Assembly: GCA_033297205.1 (NCBI GenBank)
Contig: MU859214.1
Location: 1-64,000, forward strand
DNA: 64,000 nt
Source of the DNA: Pseudoneurospora amorphoporcata
Taxonomy: Eukaryota > Ascomycota > Sordariomycetes > Sordariales > Sordariaceae
Direction of reading: 5' to 3'
Both the position numbers and the translations under genes were made by a program. Positions 33,010-44,989 of the stretch are shown here, in pieces (the first letter of the stretch is position 1; each line of letters opens with the position of its first letter). The notes beneath the pieces were generated by a model. That model made no database searches. It was given only the letters and a program-made list of their open reading frames with translations, and was not told the origin of the DNA.

Positions 33010-36000
33010 CTATTTCGATATAGTAACTAAGGACGACAGCGTGTTAGGATGTTCAGGCCTAAGGACTCGCTGCCGAGCCTTAATATAGTCTTGCATCAAC
33101 GCTAAGGCATCTTTATATCGACCTTGACTATTCCACGTAAAAGCAAGGTTGGCCATACTCGTTAGTATTGAAGAATAATCGGCCCCGAGCTTCGCCTTAC
33201 GAGTCTCTATCACCTGCACCTCTAGCTTTTCGGCCTCCTCCCACCAGCCTTGGTTCTTGTACGTCGACGCCAGGTTGGCTATGCTCGTTAGCGTCGAGGG
33301 ATGATCGGCCCCGAACTTCGCTTTGTTCGTCTCTATCACTTGTACTTCCAGCTTTTCGGCCTCCTCCCACCGGCCTCGGTTCCTGTATGTCGACGCTAGG
33401 TTGGCTATACTCATTAGCGTCGAGGAATGATCGGCCCCGAGCTTCGCCTTGCTCATCTCCATCACCTGTACCTCTAGCTTTTCGGCCTCCTCCCACCGGC
33501 CTTAGTTCCTATACGTCGACGCCAGGTTGGCTATACTCGTTAGCGTGTCTAGGTGGTCGGCCCCAAGCTTCGCCTTGCAAGTCTCCATCACTTGCACAAA
33601 CAGCTTCTCAGCCTCCTCCCACCAGCCTTGGTTCCTGTACGTCGACGCCAGGTTGGCTATGCTCGTCAGCGTGTCTAGATGGTCGGCCCCGAGCTTCGCC
33701 GCTATATATAGCGGTGTTTGCCTAGCTCCATCCTTAAGATTTGCGTTAACCTTGCCAGTATCGAGAAGTAGCTTAATAACCGCCTTATACCTATTCTCTA
33801 CCGCCGTATATAGCGCTGTCTATCCAGCCCGGTCCTTAGGATCTACGTCAACCTTGCCAATATTGAGAAGTAGCTTAATAACCGCCTCATGCCCATACTT
33901 CGCCGCCATATATAGCGCTGTCCGTCCATCTCGGTCCTTAGGATCTGCGTTAACCTTGCTAGTATCGAGAAGTAGCTTAACAACCGCCTCATGTCCATTC
34001 TCTGCCGCTATATGCAGCGCTGTCCATCCAGACTGGTTCTTAGCACCTGCGTCAACCTTGCCAGTATCGAGAAGCAGCTTAACAACCGCCTCATGCCCAT
34101 TCTTTGCCGCCCAAGACAGTACTATCCGTCCAGCCCCATCCTTAGGATCTGCGTCAACCTTGCCAGTATCGAGAAGCATCTTAACGATCGCTTTATAGCC
34201 TTTTTGCTCCGCAAACCACAGCGCCGTCCGTAGCTCCTCCCTATGCAAGTTGACCTTGCCAGTATCGAGAAGCAGCTTAACAACCGCCTCATGCCCATTC
34301 GCTGCCGCCATATATAGCGCTGCCCGTCCATCCCGGTCCTTAGGATCTGCGTCAACCTTGCTAGTATCGAGAAGCAGTTTAATAACCGCCTTATGCCCAT
34401 TCTCTGCCGCCCGTTCATACATCGCTTCAGCCTCTGGAAACGTGCTAGCAATAGTACTGTAAGGCGGAGGTTGGCTACTTTTTGGACGACCTTCAGGATT
34501 TAAGAGTGAGATCACGGACTTATTATATCTTGGCAAGCCAGAATTCGAAATGGCCGAGCCTGTACTGGATGCACTCCGTGATCTTAGGCCGGACACTTCG
34601 TCTTCATCTACCTCGCGGGGGCCAAGGGCAAAGATAGTAAGTTGCTCTAAATGCGTAGCAACGTGCTTCTTAAAGCGCTTAATATTGATTTCGTCAAGAG
34701 AATTGGTAGTATGCCTATAATCAGCCCGTTTGAGAATGCGATTTGTCTACTCGTTATAGAAGGGATAATCCTTAGCCTTGATATGCGTGATTATCTCCCG
34801 ACCAGTATTAGTAAAGTGGTCAAGTTGATCCCGCTCGAACTTTCTATATTTAATGAGAATATGCGTTCTGAGTTGGGTGGCTGTCATTTTGGTTTGTCCT
34901 TGACCGGGGCCGTATAGTAAGTAAGTGTAACTATATTTATGCTGTTCCAGTTTGTGGTTGAACTAAGACGTCCGGTCTCCGAAGAGTATATTGTTATATT
35001 CGCTTCCGCTTATTGTGTAAACGTATGCCTTTAGGTCTTGGTAGGCATGGTATCTAGGTAGAAAGCTGTATTAATCGCTGCCTCGGATCCTAATGTATTG
35101 TACCTCTACCTAGGTACAAAGGATGGAAAATATAGGAGAAGTCTTACTACTATGCACGCTCAGACCTGAACTATTGAAGAGTGTAGCATATAAGGCATTT
35201 AAAGGGTTTGCTATCCGGTGATAGGCCACTCAGGGGAGGGAGTTTGAGGTTGGCTAGTGAGTCCGATACCGTGGAGGTGCTGTATTAAGATACACTCTCC
35301 TCCTCCTCTTCCTCCTTGCCGTTTAGCGACTTTTGCAGGACATCTATAAGATTATCTTTGGGGAAGAATATTATTGCTTTGCTAGATTGTTTAGTAGTCT
35401 TTGCTTTGTTATATTCTACTATATCGCGGTGGTTGTCATTACGGTAATTGTCAACGATGCTCTTCTCATCACCTCTATCGGCTGCTAGATGGGATTGGTG
35501 ATCCCGGCAGTACTATATAAATTGCCTTCGTTTTGTAATTGCCTTGCCTATCCGTTCTGCTATTGGTGACGATTCGTTAAACTATAGTTTAGGGAATTTC
35601 TCCCGTATATAATTTATATTAGCTTTCGTAAATGGTGGGACTAACCCTCGGGTTATTCGTTGGAAGCGATCCGTTGCACTTGACGCCAATTGACGGATTA
35701 GAATGCCGACTCTGAATAAGGATGTTAGATATTGTAAAACTACTTGTAAAATTGAATGGGCTTCGACAAGCGGTTCATCATCAGACTCTAGCTCCGACTC
35801 CGATTCTGACTCATTGTCGAAATCGAAGCTGGAATTAAGGTCCCGATTTGGCACGGAGCCGTCTATAATACTTTTAACTGTTGTTTAATCGGTTAGTATA
35901 AGTGACGTTATAACAAAGTGCGTGTAAGGAGGACGTACGGTCCGTAAGTGCCTCGGTTATATTATTTAGCTGGTTGTAGATGAAGTCCCGTAGGTCTTCG

Positions 36001-36170
36001 GAACTTATAAGTTTAGCGTCCAACGAGAATTTTGCAGTAGGTTTATAAAGGGTACTAAGGTTGCCCGCCCATAGTATAAATCTTTCCGATATATCCTTCA
36101 ATAAGAGGGGGCTAACGGATGTTAATACTAGATTCGAATCGGCCTCGAGTATTTTCACTAAGTTGGTTAA
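33010..36170 (-). pseudogene. AcuF-like N-terminal region fused to ankyrin repeats and TPRs, RIP-inactivated
   Basis: Upstream part (36170 to about 34600): FILWAGNLSTLYKPTAKFSL, then a Ser/Glu/Asp-rich linker, RQLASSATDRFQRI, FNESSPIAERIGKAITKRRQ, KPFKCLICY, and finally RFKKHVATHLEQLTIFALG. This is the pattern of the fungal family often annotated as AcuF-like C2H2 proteins. Downstream, in one frame from 34596 to 33010 (529 codons), come about seven ankyrin units (AAENGHEAVVKLLLDTGKV type). These run directly into about six 42-residue TPR units (TSIANLASTYRNQGWWEEAE type). Only two stops break this part: TAG 33820-33822 (Trp expected) and TAA 33502-33504 (Gln expected). The upstream part has more damage and frame changes. 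No NTPase domain is visible between the parts. A scaffold or sensor role is inferred from the repeats. Confidence 0.75.
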
Positions 36171-36866
36171 TTGTTGGCGAATACTACGACTTTTACTATT
36201 GATTGTTTCTTACTCGTCTTCAATTCCATTGAAAAGTGAAAAGGTCTTAGAGGGAATAGGTGTTATAGTTGCGAATTTTGTAGTATATGGGTAGTTAAAG
36301 TATTACGGAGGCTTGAGAAGAGCCTTAATTAATATAAGAAAGGACTGTTTTCAATCCCTCGTAGATCGTAGGAAATGGCTTAGTAAACTGATTATACCTA
36401 TAGAAACTTACGTAGTAACCGCAAATAAAATTTACTTTGAGGTAGCTACCCCGTAATGTTTGCGTTATGGTACGTTCAGCTGAGTGAAGGCAAGTTAGGC
36501 GCTAATGTTAGGTAAAAATCGGTGGTTATGAGAAGGCACTTGTAGGCACGTGTATTTGCGGACTCTAATTTAATGAAGAGTATAGACGGGAGGAAGTTCA
36601 GGCTTTAATGCAATATGGCACTAGAAATGGCTATGGCGGGAAGGTTGTACGAATTGCATCGCCTCCTGTCTATCCTGATCCCCGTACCACTCTTTGGTGG
36701 TCCATGGGCATGTTTTCCCAATTTTATTTTGTCGCTCAACCTCCAACGACAGAGTCGCACTTGCTGGATACCTCTACTTACCCCTTCCTCCCTAACGGAT
36801 GCTTTTGCCGCGAAGTCAAGAACTGCAGCGTCTTTCACAAACAACCTCCTATCGCGCGTACTAGCC
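36171..36866. other. Divergent intergenic region between two pseudogenes
   Basis: Separates the minus-strand ankyrin-TPR pseudogene from the plus-strand DUF7580-type pseudogene. It would contain both promoters if they were once live. In-frame sequence before 36867 (from 36615) is open but looks like leader rather than protein. Confidence 0.4.
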
Positions 36867-38806
36867 ATGTCTGGTTTCGAGATTGCCGGTCTCGTGCTTG
36901 GCGTTCTACCAGTCGCTATATAGGCCCTCGATAAATATTGTAGAACCTCTAAAAGTTTTAGGGATATTAGAGAGGATCACAAGGCCTAGTAGGATGCTCT
37001 TAAGTTTAATTAAGTCCTCTATTAAGGGAATTTTAAATAACTTTTAATCCCTCTTACAATTAATGGCGCAAAGGTTAAAAAAACTCTTTATTAACCCGGG
37101 TGGAAAATGTTGGAGCGACTCCGAAATAGTCCGAACTCTTAAAGAACGCTTGTAAGATTCCTACGACTTATATCTTGACTATATAAAGGAAATCGGTTGC
37201 GTCGTAGACGAAATTCATCTACTTCTGGGTCTAGACCATCCCTCGATCCAGAGTAAACTCTAAACACCTATAAATACCTTACAAGCAAGATCCGATAAGC
37301 TTCCAATAGACTAGTACCATTATATTACGTTATATTATCATTAACATTATCTAGGGAGAAGTTACTATGTAGGCGCGTTTTAGGGCGTTTATAGATACAT
37401 CTAATAATAATATATCGTTCTAATGATATAGAATTAAGTACGCGCTAAAATCTAAGGATTGTGACGGCTTCTTCAAGAGACTTGACGAATATAACTAGAA
37501 CCTGGAAAAACTACTCCAAAATAGCAATAGGATTACGTAAGTGATGAAATAACGAATTATTGCATTTAGAGGAAAAGCCATTGACAGTGCTATTTGCAAC
37601 CTTTGGGAATAGGCCGACAAGCTCTTTAGTGCCCTCTCCTTAAGCTGGAAGTACCAGTGCGATAGCTATACCGCGAATCTTCTTTTGCAATATCGAACCA
37701 GCAAGGAATCCGAGTTTGAATTATTGTTTACAAGATAAGAGTTACTTCCAGCGATTTGGTATATTCGGAAAACGAGGGTAGTTGCAGGAAGTGAGACCAA
37801 GCCCAAGCTCAAAGACGAAGTCGAGCTTTCGGAGTCTCTACCGATATACGTACCCACCTACCGAGAAGCCCGTCTAGCAAAGTCCGCCTTTGGAAAGAAA
37901 GAAAGGTTGGGAGGTAAAACTGCAATGTTTGTTGAATTTCAGTGAGTGTCTACGTCTACTATTTAGGAAAAGATTATCATCTTAAGATAAGTGCTAATTC
38001 GAGCTAGATGTTTACAAACAATCCCGCTCGTGGACGCTAAACGAGAAGAGATAACTGATGTCACTAACTCAAAGCAAAAAATCAGTTGTCTTTGCAGTAC
38101 CTTAGATATATACACCTTGGGAGGAGAGTTATACTGTAAATATTTTGTCCAGGATAAGATCTTATACTATGTCTATAGCATCCCCTACCATCCTCGCCAA
38201 TATGAGATTGTTACGCTACAAAATATTGTTGACGGAGAATTATTCTCGTTATTCTCGTTATTGTAAAGATTCTGTTTAGTATTAATTGTTGTATTATTAT
38301 TCGTATAGCTTTTAAACTCTCCGTAGCTGTAACCGACTTTTACTAAGACCGATATTATCTTCATCAACGATCCCGACTCCTCTTAAAGCTGTATAGTCCG
38401 TTTGGATCAGCCTTATATGCGGCAAAGCTTAGAGGTAGATAAGATTTCATCAGCCAGGAAAAACCGCGATTATTATTAAGTTACCGACTCACTCGATTAG
38501 CTGGCTATTATCCTCCTCGAACTTGGCTTCGGCAAAGCGTTAAAAGACTAGAAATGTCGCAGAGACTACGACCTTATAGCTCCCGCAACCGACGATCGTA
38601 TACGTTTAGTCTACGACGTGATAGCGGTAAGAAAATGGCAATCTAAGATTAGAGATTTTGTTGGCTAAAACTACGCAGAAATTGTGTTGTGGTACTTTGA
38701 CGGGAATCGTAGTGCGCCTAATCAGTGGAGGGAAGAGATGTTGAGGAAGGTGATATAGCCTTTGCAGGAAAACATTGATTATATGACTGGGTCTAAGATG
38801 TATGAT
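36867..38806 (+). pseudogene. DUF7580-type fungal protein, RIP-inactivated
   Basis: Starts MSGFEIAGLVLGVLPVAI, then TAG where the family has Gln, then ALDKY in the same frame. Later landmarks: FINPGGKCWSDSEIVRTLKE, DSYDLYLDYIKEIG, KAIDSAICNLWE, LLLQYRTSKESEFELLF, ISCLCSTL, FINDPDSS, IVRLDQPYM, LAIILLELGFGKALKD, DVIAVRKWQ, YAEIVLWYFDGNRS and WREEMLRKV. This order is that of fungal proteins (usually about 550-600 residues) with an N-terminal hydrophobic helix, a helical region and a C-terminal kinase-like DUF7580 part, linked to non-self recognition gene clusters. Stops and frame changes occur every 20-60 codons; many replace Gln or Trp. Located head-to-head with the ankyrin-TPR pseudogene. Confidence 0.78.
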
Positions 38807-41029
38807 TGAGAACATTTAAAGCTTACAAATGTCGAGGATCTCAGATGCCGAGGACGTGGTCGTATATTTATATAAAAGAACAATACAACGCCGACACTTC
38901 AACAAGCGAGAACCATCATACGGCCAAAAAAAAAAGCCAAACCCCAAAGCAGTGTGAGTGCATTGCAACAAAACAACTAAGATGACTATATGTAGTAACG
39001 ACAGCAAGCTGGTGAGAAGAACTATAGATAGCCCATACCACCTAGATCCTAAGTAAAAGACAATTGTCTATCTGCAAGCATAGAGGGATCTAGATGTCCT
39101 CTAATCCTTAAGGCGCGAAGTAAATATCACCACATTCAACCTAACACTGTCGTGGTATTAGTAAGGTGCAAGGAGCTGTTACGGCGAATAGAGGGAAGGA
39201 ATGCGACAAAGCGACAATGACCCTACTATTAAATGAAGATCGAAAGATGAGGAAAAAGAAGAATTAGAATACAAAGAATGGCTGCGGCGCAAAGGATATA
39301 ATCTTGTACGCTGCTAAGAACCTTGTAGTGGATTTGATGGAGCTACTACGCTAGAATAGAATAATTAGCGGCTGAGCCGCGCCGTTACAGGAGCTCCGAT
39401 ATAGATTGGATCGGATTATACTCCAAACTCCTAAGCGATATGTACAAATGATACCGGATTGGTGTATTTGTAAATATTCGTTGTCATCGCGATTGTATGC
39501 TACGATTATTATGACTTCTACGGACCTACTTAGATTAGATAAGGTCTCGTATATGTTACGGGACTAGCCCGTGCCCTATCGCGAGAGCGCGCATTCCAAG
39601 CGAAGCGGTGCTGGCATTGACTGATCCGGAGCTAATAGTAGACGCGGTATTATTGTCCGGGTCTTCTCCCTAAGGAAGCTAAATTGAAAGATAGGATATG
39701 TTAGTACATACCTAGCCTCTTAGTGTATAGGTTTTATAATTAAGAAGATTACCTACTAGCTGCCAATGCGATGTGGGCAAAATACTTGCAGCGGCTGCGG
39801 CATCGCTACTTATAATAGTCGGTGCTATAGGGGCTGGAACGGTGCCGGTGAAGCTGCCTGGTCTGTTAGACTGGTTACTAGCGCCGGGGTGGCTTCCCTA
39901 CCTTTAGGACTGGTTACCGTTGTAATAGATTCGATGTTATTAGATTGAATACCTAGTGGATTAAACTATACTCTAAAAGATTGTAGTGTGTTCTGGCCGA
40001 TCGTGGTAGAGAGCTTTGCTAATACTCCTATCCTTATTAGCCCTACCTCTTTCATTGCCTCTCTTCCTTTTAATATTAAGAATCTAAGAGAACGCTCTAC
40101 CCCGTATTGATAATCGCTCTCATCTCCAAGCAACCACGTGTTACGATCTAATCGTTGGTTAAGCCAATGAGGCTAATCCGGAATAGGTTTAATTAAAGAA
40201 CTAACCAATCAAAAGTTCGACCGAGGACCTTCGACCGATCTAGGTAGTGTAACATTTTAGTTGTACAGGCTGTAGAGCTATAGCTCGCTTGGCGGTTTAG
40301 TGTGCCAGGGCAGCTCAGCACTCTTAAAAGTAGGGTATAAGGTAGTAGGGTTAGTAATTAGTAACAAGCGCACTATTAGCGCTACCTGCTGCTTTAGGGT
40401 AAAGTAGCCACCCCCCCCCCCCAACTTCGGTCTTGGAACAGCCTCGTGCTCGGCGATGGTGGAGTATGGAATCCTGGCTCGGAGCCATGGAAGGAGGCTG
40501 CTAAAACGGCTCGCATGTATATAAGACTCCTCTTGCCTCTAGGAACAAGAAGAACAGGCCGGAGGGAAACAAAAAACAAGGACAACAAGATCTCACGGAC
40601 AAGAAAAGACAACACAGACAAGACATCTTTTTCGTCAGAAACCTTTGAGCACAGTTTTTAGTCATCAAGCCAAATCGTCACGTTCATGAAAAACATTCGT
40701 TTTTGATCCTACGTCCTCGTACATACCCTCATTTTGTTCCCCTTTCTCTGGTCATAGGGAGAAACTTGTCGTTATGCCCGTATTCCTCGTCCTGCCTACT
40801 TAGTCCCATTCCAAAGTCTTCCTGTCGTCGAGCATCGCACATCAGCTACACGCTCACGGCCTCCCAGATTTGACTGCAGCTTTTCTGGGTGTGTTGTGTG
40901 TGTTGTGGTTGTTGTGTTCTGCTCCTCGTCACTGCACAACTAGAATGTCACAGCGCCTGCGATCTAGGTCTGTGTATGCAGTTACTCGCTCCCTCTTTGT
41001 GAGTCTGACGAGGAGTGGCGGGGATGTAC
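38807..41029. other. Largely non-coding; hydrophobic relic and poly-C tract
   Basis: 39000-40400 is AT-rich and stop-dense. At about 39763-39912 the plus strand encodes a hydrophobic segment (VGKILAAAAASLLIIVGAIG-like) followed by PVKLPGLLDWLLAPGW, then a stop. It is a likely gene relic of unknown family. A run of C occurs at about 40411-40422. 40430-41000 is GC-balanced with a TATA-like ATGTATATAAG near 40516 but no supportable frame. Confidence 0.35.
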
Positions 41030-41377
41030 TGTGTAAACGTCGGCAACTCGAGCAAAGGTGCAGGGCGAGACTGCTCTTGGCCCTTAGAACCTTCCTTGTC
41101 CTCCGCATTTCTATGTCGCTTAAAACGCATCTGGAACCATGAGCGCAGTCGTCGAAGCATCGTAGCTTTAAGGAAGGAACGTCTTGACTACGATGAGGAT
41201 ACTATGGTTGATGATTAATGAATCGAGTTATGAAAGTACCGTGAATTCCTCTCTTCTGCCGTCTAGGACAAAACAAGGGAAAGAAACTAGAACACTGCGT
41301 TTTCGTTATAAGGGAGCATAGGGCTCTATATTGTTACCTTATTAAGCGTAAGATAGCTGGCGGCTACCTCCCAACTA
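41030..41377 (+). repeat. Dispersed repeat, left part (split by Tc1/mariner element)
   Basis: Matches 53222-53555 along its length (AAAGGTGCAGGGCGAGACTG onward) with mostly transition differences. On the minus strand it carries a short protein-like piece (RLRSWFQMRFKRHRNAED ... SRPAPLLELP), better preserved here than in the 53.2-kb copy, which has a stop. The repeat is interrupted at TA (41376-41377). Confidence 0.8.
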
Positions 41378-42757
41378 CACCTCTGCATAGATTTAACTTG
41401 TTAGCTTAGTACAGCCAAGGCGCTAGTAGCGCTACAGAAAACTAAGATTTTAATATTAGGAAAAAGATCATTTATTATCTAATAATCAATAGAATCCCCA
41501 TTTGCCTCTTATAATCTTTCTCATTCTTTCAGGCATTAAATAAGCCAACCTTAGAAGGAACTCCTCCGGAATAGAATCCCAGGCCTCTTGAACTGCCGTT
41601 CTCAATTTCTTAAGTGATAAAGATTGAATATTATAATTTAACTCTATAAGTGACTTCATTCAAGGCCAAACGTTCTTAATCAGTGCCAAATCCGGAGAGT
41701 ATGCAGGGAACTGTCTCTCCCTGGACAACAACGGAATTCCCATTGCTTCTATTGCCCTCTTAGTATCTTTTTTTTGATGGGAAGGGGCGTTGTCTTGTTG
41801 GAAAATGATATTTCGATGGTAGAGTTCCCGTTGTTCTCGAATGAAAGTAGCGACTATAGGAAGGATGAAGAAGATGTACTTATGGGCGGTGACACCTCCA
41901 AATTCTTTTTCTCAAATGAAGCAAGGACCTTTCTTTCCTCCAGCAAACGATCCCCAAAGCATCCATCCATAGGGCTTTCTCTTAGCTAAAGCAAAGTCTT
42001 TAGGATCATCCTCTGGATCTAAAGTTACCCATTGCTTCCACATTGGATCATTAGTTGCCCAAGTCTCATCGGAGACGAGAGCATCTTCCCAATCCTCCGG
42101 ACGAGGGCGAAGACGGATAATTTCTCGGTACTATTTCACCCGTTCCCTCTTATTGGCATTAGTTCTCCTTATCCTCCTCTTTCTTGCTTTTCTTTGGAAA
42201 ACAATGGAGTGAAGTGCCTTCGAGAGAGCTCCGGGGCCGGCGGAGAGATGAATTTGCGAGCTCTATCTGCTCTCATCCATTCCCGGAGTTCATTTTTCTG
42301 AGGTGTCCTAAGGAGTGGCTTTCTTTCTTTCCTTTTCTGAGGGGTAAGGCGGTTGATGCAAGCAAACTGAACCTGCCGTAAAGTGAAGCCGGTTTGCTGT
42401 GAAATTTGCGCATATGTTTTGCCGCTATTTCGAAGAGATTGGACTTGAAGGCGGTCATCTCGTGATAGTTGAGGAGAATTCTTTTTAGGAGTAGAAGGAG
42501 GATTTAAAATATCAATGATAGCAAAGCCTCGAGACATGGTGATGATGGCGATGTTGAAATGCTTAGGTAGTGATGAATGCCCAGAAGTCCTACCCTTTAT
42601 TTGAAAAGTATTTTACCACAGAAACTCCTAGAAAAAGTACTTCCGAGGAAAACATCAGTACTTCGAGGTTTCCATTGCCACCTTAGAAATCAGGCCTCGC
42701 CACCCCCAGAAAGATCCGCCAAGTACCAAGCTAACAAGTTAAATCCATACAGAGGTG
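41378..42757 (-). mobile_element. Tc1/mariner DNA transposon with TIRs and TA duplication
   Basis: 1380 bp. Ends are CACCTCTGCATAGATTTAAC... (plus strand, 41378) and the reverse complement of CACCTCTGTATGGATTTAAC... at 42757. The 35-bp terminal inverted repeats differ at three positions, all transitions. TA flanks both sides (41376-41377, 42758-42759). The same host repeat at 53222-53716 lacks the insertion and shows the single TA, giving an empty-site proof. It encodes one transposase (41486-42537), now dead. Confidence 0.93.
41486..42537 (-). pseudogene. Tc1/mariner transposase, inactivated
   Basis: The N-terminal open part (42537-42169) has a helix-turn-helix (LSRDDRLQVQSLRNSGKTYA ... QQTGFTLRQV). 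The frame then shifts in a CTCTCT run near 42225 (the downstream frame reads SKALHSIVFQRKARKRR if two bases are discounted). The catalytic region follows: ALVSDETWA (first Asp), IIFQQDNAPSH (second Asp) and YSPDLALIKNVW, where the expected Glu is Lys. Three stops interrupt it: after NKRERVK, after GPCFI and after NVWP. The Glu-to-Lys change and the stops are all transitions. It would cut and paste the element at TA sites if intact. Confidence 0.87.
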
Positions 42758-42759
42758 TA

Positions 42760-42930
42760 CACGCCAATCACCCAAAGGACATTTCTTTTTTGAAGCTGAG
42801 CATTCATGGACCCGGAAGGTTCAGGGCGCCAAATCAATTGCCTGGGTTGGGCAAGGGCCGTGGCTTTCCGTCATGGGTCTACAGGATTAGCAATAGTATA
42901 CCAGCAGCGGCCTAGTAGCTTGCATCATTT
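42760..42930 (+). repeat. Dispersed repeat, right part
   Basis: Continues the repeat interrupted at 41377 and matches 53558-53716 (shared words CATTTCTTTTTTGA, TCATGGACCC, CAAATCAATTGCCTGGGTTGG and CCAGCAGCGGCCT). Confidence 0.85.
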
Positions 42931-43067
42931 ATGGGCACGTGGCGCGGGCAGGGCTGTAAATCCGAGTGAAACCTGCAAATTGCAGTAGGGCCTACTAGGA
43001 ACCAATCAGGGAATGGTCTTCTGACCGAGTGCAATCTTAAGTGTTATCCATGTCAAAAATCTGGCCG

Positions 43068-43453
43068 CAGTGTCGGGACGGTCAACTTTTCTCATAATCC
43101 GCCCAATTATCTTCATCTTCTTAGCGCCGCCTCCCCACCCACTGTAATACCTCCATCCGAACGATATGGATACGCGAGGTTATTATTCAGTTTTTTGACC
43201 CAACACGTAATTAAAAGACTCGTTTCATATCCTTCCGACTCCCATAGACATGCTTCCCCTCAGTGTTCTTATCTATGGGAGCGGGAAGGATAGGAAACGG
43301 ATCTTTTAATTACGTGGTAAGGTCAAAAAACTGAACCACTAGCTTCTATATCTATATCGTTCGGACGGAGGTATTATGGTGAGTGGGGAGGCGGCGCTAA
43401 GAAGATGAATATGATTGGGCGGATTACGAGAAAAGTTGCCCGTCTTGACACTG
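43068..43453. mobile_element. Palindromic MITE, CAGTGTC family
   Basis: 386 bp. The left half (43068-43254) is the reverse complement of the right half (43255-43453) almost throughout, with termini CAGTGTCGGGACGG and CCCGTCTTGACACTG. CCG occurs on both sides (43065-43067, 43454-43456) and may be a 3-bp target duplication. It has no coding capacity. Single-arm copies lie at 15611-15810 and 54037-54250. Superfamily not assigned. Confidence 0.75.
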
Positions 43454-43791
43454 CCGCTAAATCTTTTACATAGCTAATACTAAGATTGCCCTTGGTTAGA
43501 AGCCTATTCTTGAAGAATTGGTTCCTACAGTTTGGTAATCCACTATGACAAACTAATTACGATTGACCTCCTTTATGTACTTGCCTTAACCTACCTTCTT
43601 TATCCGCTTATATTAGCTTACTTCTTCCCTTCCTGAGGGGGAGATTGGTATGTTATAACTATGGTTGGTTTGCAACACCTTTATAAAAGAGTTAATTGGC
43701 TAAGAGAAATATATACGGGGTAGTAGCTACGGGATAGGAAGACGCTAAAGTACTAAACTACAAATAAATAAACCCTATATTAAATTGCAAG
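43454..43791. other. No gene
   Basis: AT-rich, stop-dense sequence between the MITE and the solo LTR, with nothing recognised. It ends in GCAAG, the left half of the LTR target duplication. Confidence 0.4.
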
Positions 43792-44186
43792 TGTCACACG
43801 AACATTTGCCTACAGCTCTAAATTAGGGTTTTCAAGGCTAACAAAACCTCAACGCTTAACGTCAGCCTTATAAGTACCGCTATAGCTGCTTCTAAAGCAG
43901 CTGCAGCCTACACAAGCATGTAAATAGTACATAGTGGTAAGCCATGACAGCAATCACGTACGACAGTCACAAAGGTCTAACCCTATAACATAAGCATCAT
44001 CATAAAAGCAACTAAACGAAAGCTCGGTGCGTGCCTCAGTACGTACCAAGCCTCTTTGGTATAAGAAGGCCTTGAAGCCTAGCCTTTGTTTGAAGGTTGA
44101 AGGGATCAACAAGGCCTTCGAGACCAAAGTAGTTTATTAGCTGAATTGAACTACTGTTCCAAGCCCAGAAACCTGCCCTTGTCACA
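43792..44186 (+). repeat. Solo LTR with perfect duplication
   Basis: 395 bp, starting TGTCACACGAACATTTGCC and ending CCTGCCCTTGTCACA. It is flanked by GCAAG at 43787-43791 and 44187-44191. It is the uninterrupted reference for the split LTR at 3648-10193. No internal region, so it arose by LTR-LTR recombination. Confidence 0.93.
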
Positions 44187-44191
44187 GCAAG

Positions 44192-44989
44192 GCACTCGCT
44201 ACTGATTGGTTCTAATGATTCTTTGGCCTTGCTGGGCTCTGCAGCTGCCTAGTCCAGAGGTTACCTTGGTTGTCCCCGCAACTTGTCAGATTTTAAAGGT
44301 GGAGTCTGGCACTTCTGGCTATCCTCTATTAAGATTATCGGTACTAATCACCTCGTTTTGGACTACTGTAGTAGTGTTAATGGCGTATGTAAAACCGTAG
44401 TAGATTTTAGTGAAAATCGTACCTATTCTTGTTAGTAATTTGAATACCCTTTGGCGAGTATTGGCAGTTAAAATGAGGAGAAGGAGTAGTACTCGTCAGG
44501 GCTAGAAACGCCTCAGTCTGACTTTGTGTTGCTACAAGGTTAGGTAGATTGATTCGCGAATGTAGATTGATTCGCGAAAATTTTAGTACTTCTCCGCCCA
44601 TACAAATTAACAATGTAACCATATCATTCCGTTGGGCTGAAAATCACTACATTCATGTATGTAATATCGCTCAAACTAGTAAATATCCTTGTATTAGACT
44701 AGCCATTTAATAAAATAGGGTCGATATTCTCATTCCCTATATCACTACTTTCTAGCGTGGTGTTTTGTTCTACTATAGAATCTAATTGTATACTAGAATT
44801 CTACTCTTTAGCATCATCCGCAGCATTAGAACTGGGGAGCTGCCAGCTATGGCCAGGACTATAGTAATACGTACTCTTGTCGTTCCGGCGCAATATCTTA
44901 ATATGCTCCTCCCATGTTGGTCCAGTACGTTCTTCGACCTCTTCTTCAAGTGGAGGAAGCTCGTCATCTTCGACTTTGAAGTCTAGCTC
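44192..44989. other. Mostly non-coding; trailing part of the pogo-type pseudogene
   Basis: No independent gene. The minus strand from about 44960 downward still reads EEVEERTGPTWEEHIKILR, continuing the charged C-terminal region of the transposase pseudogene, and then dissolves. Confidence 0.4.

Noticed and set aside
33168..34462. Plus-strand frames of 185-223 codons with repeated Ser/Pro/Leu
   Set aside because: They are antisense to the ankyrin-TPR repeats and owe their openness to the repeat periodicity.
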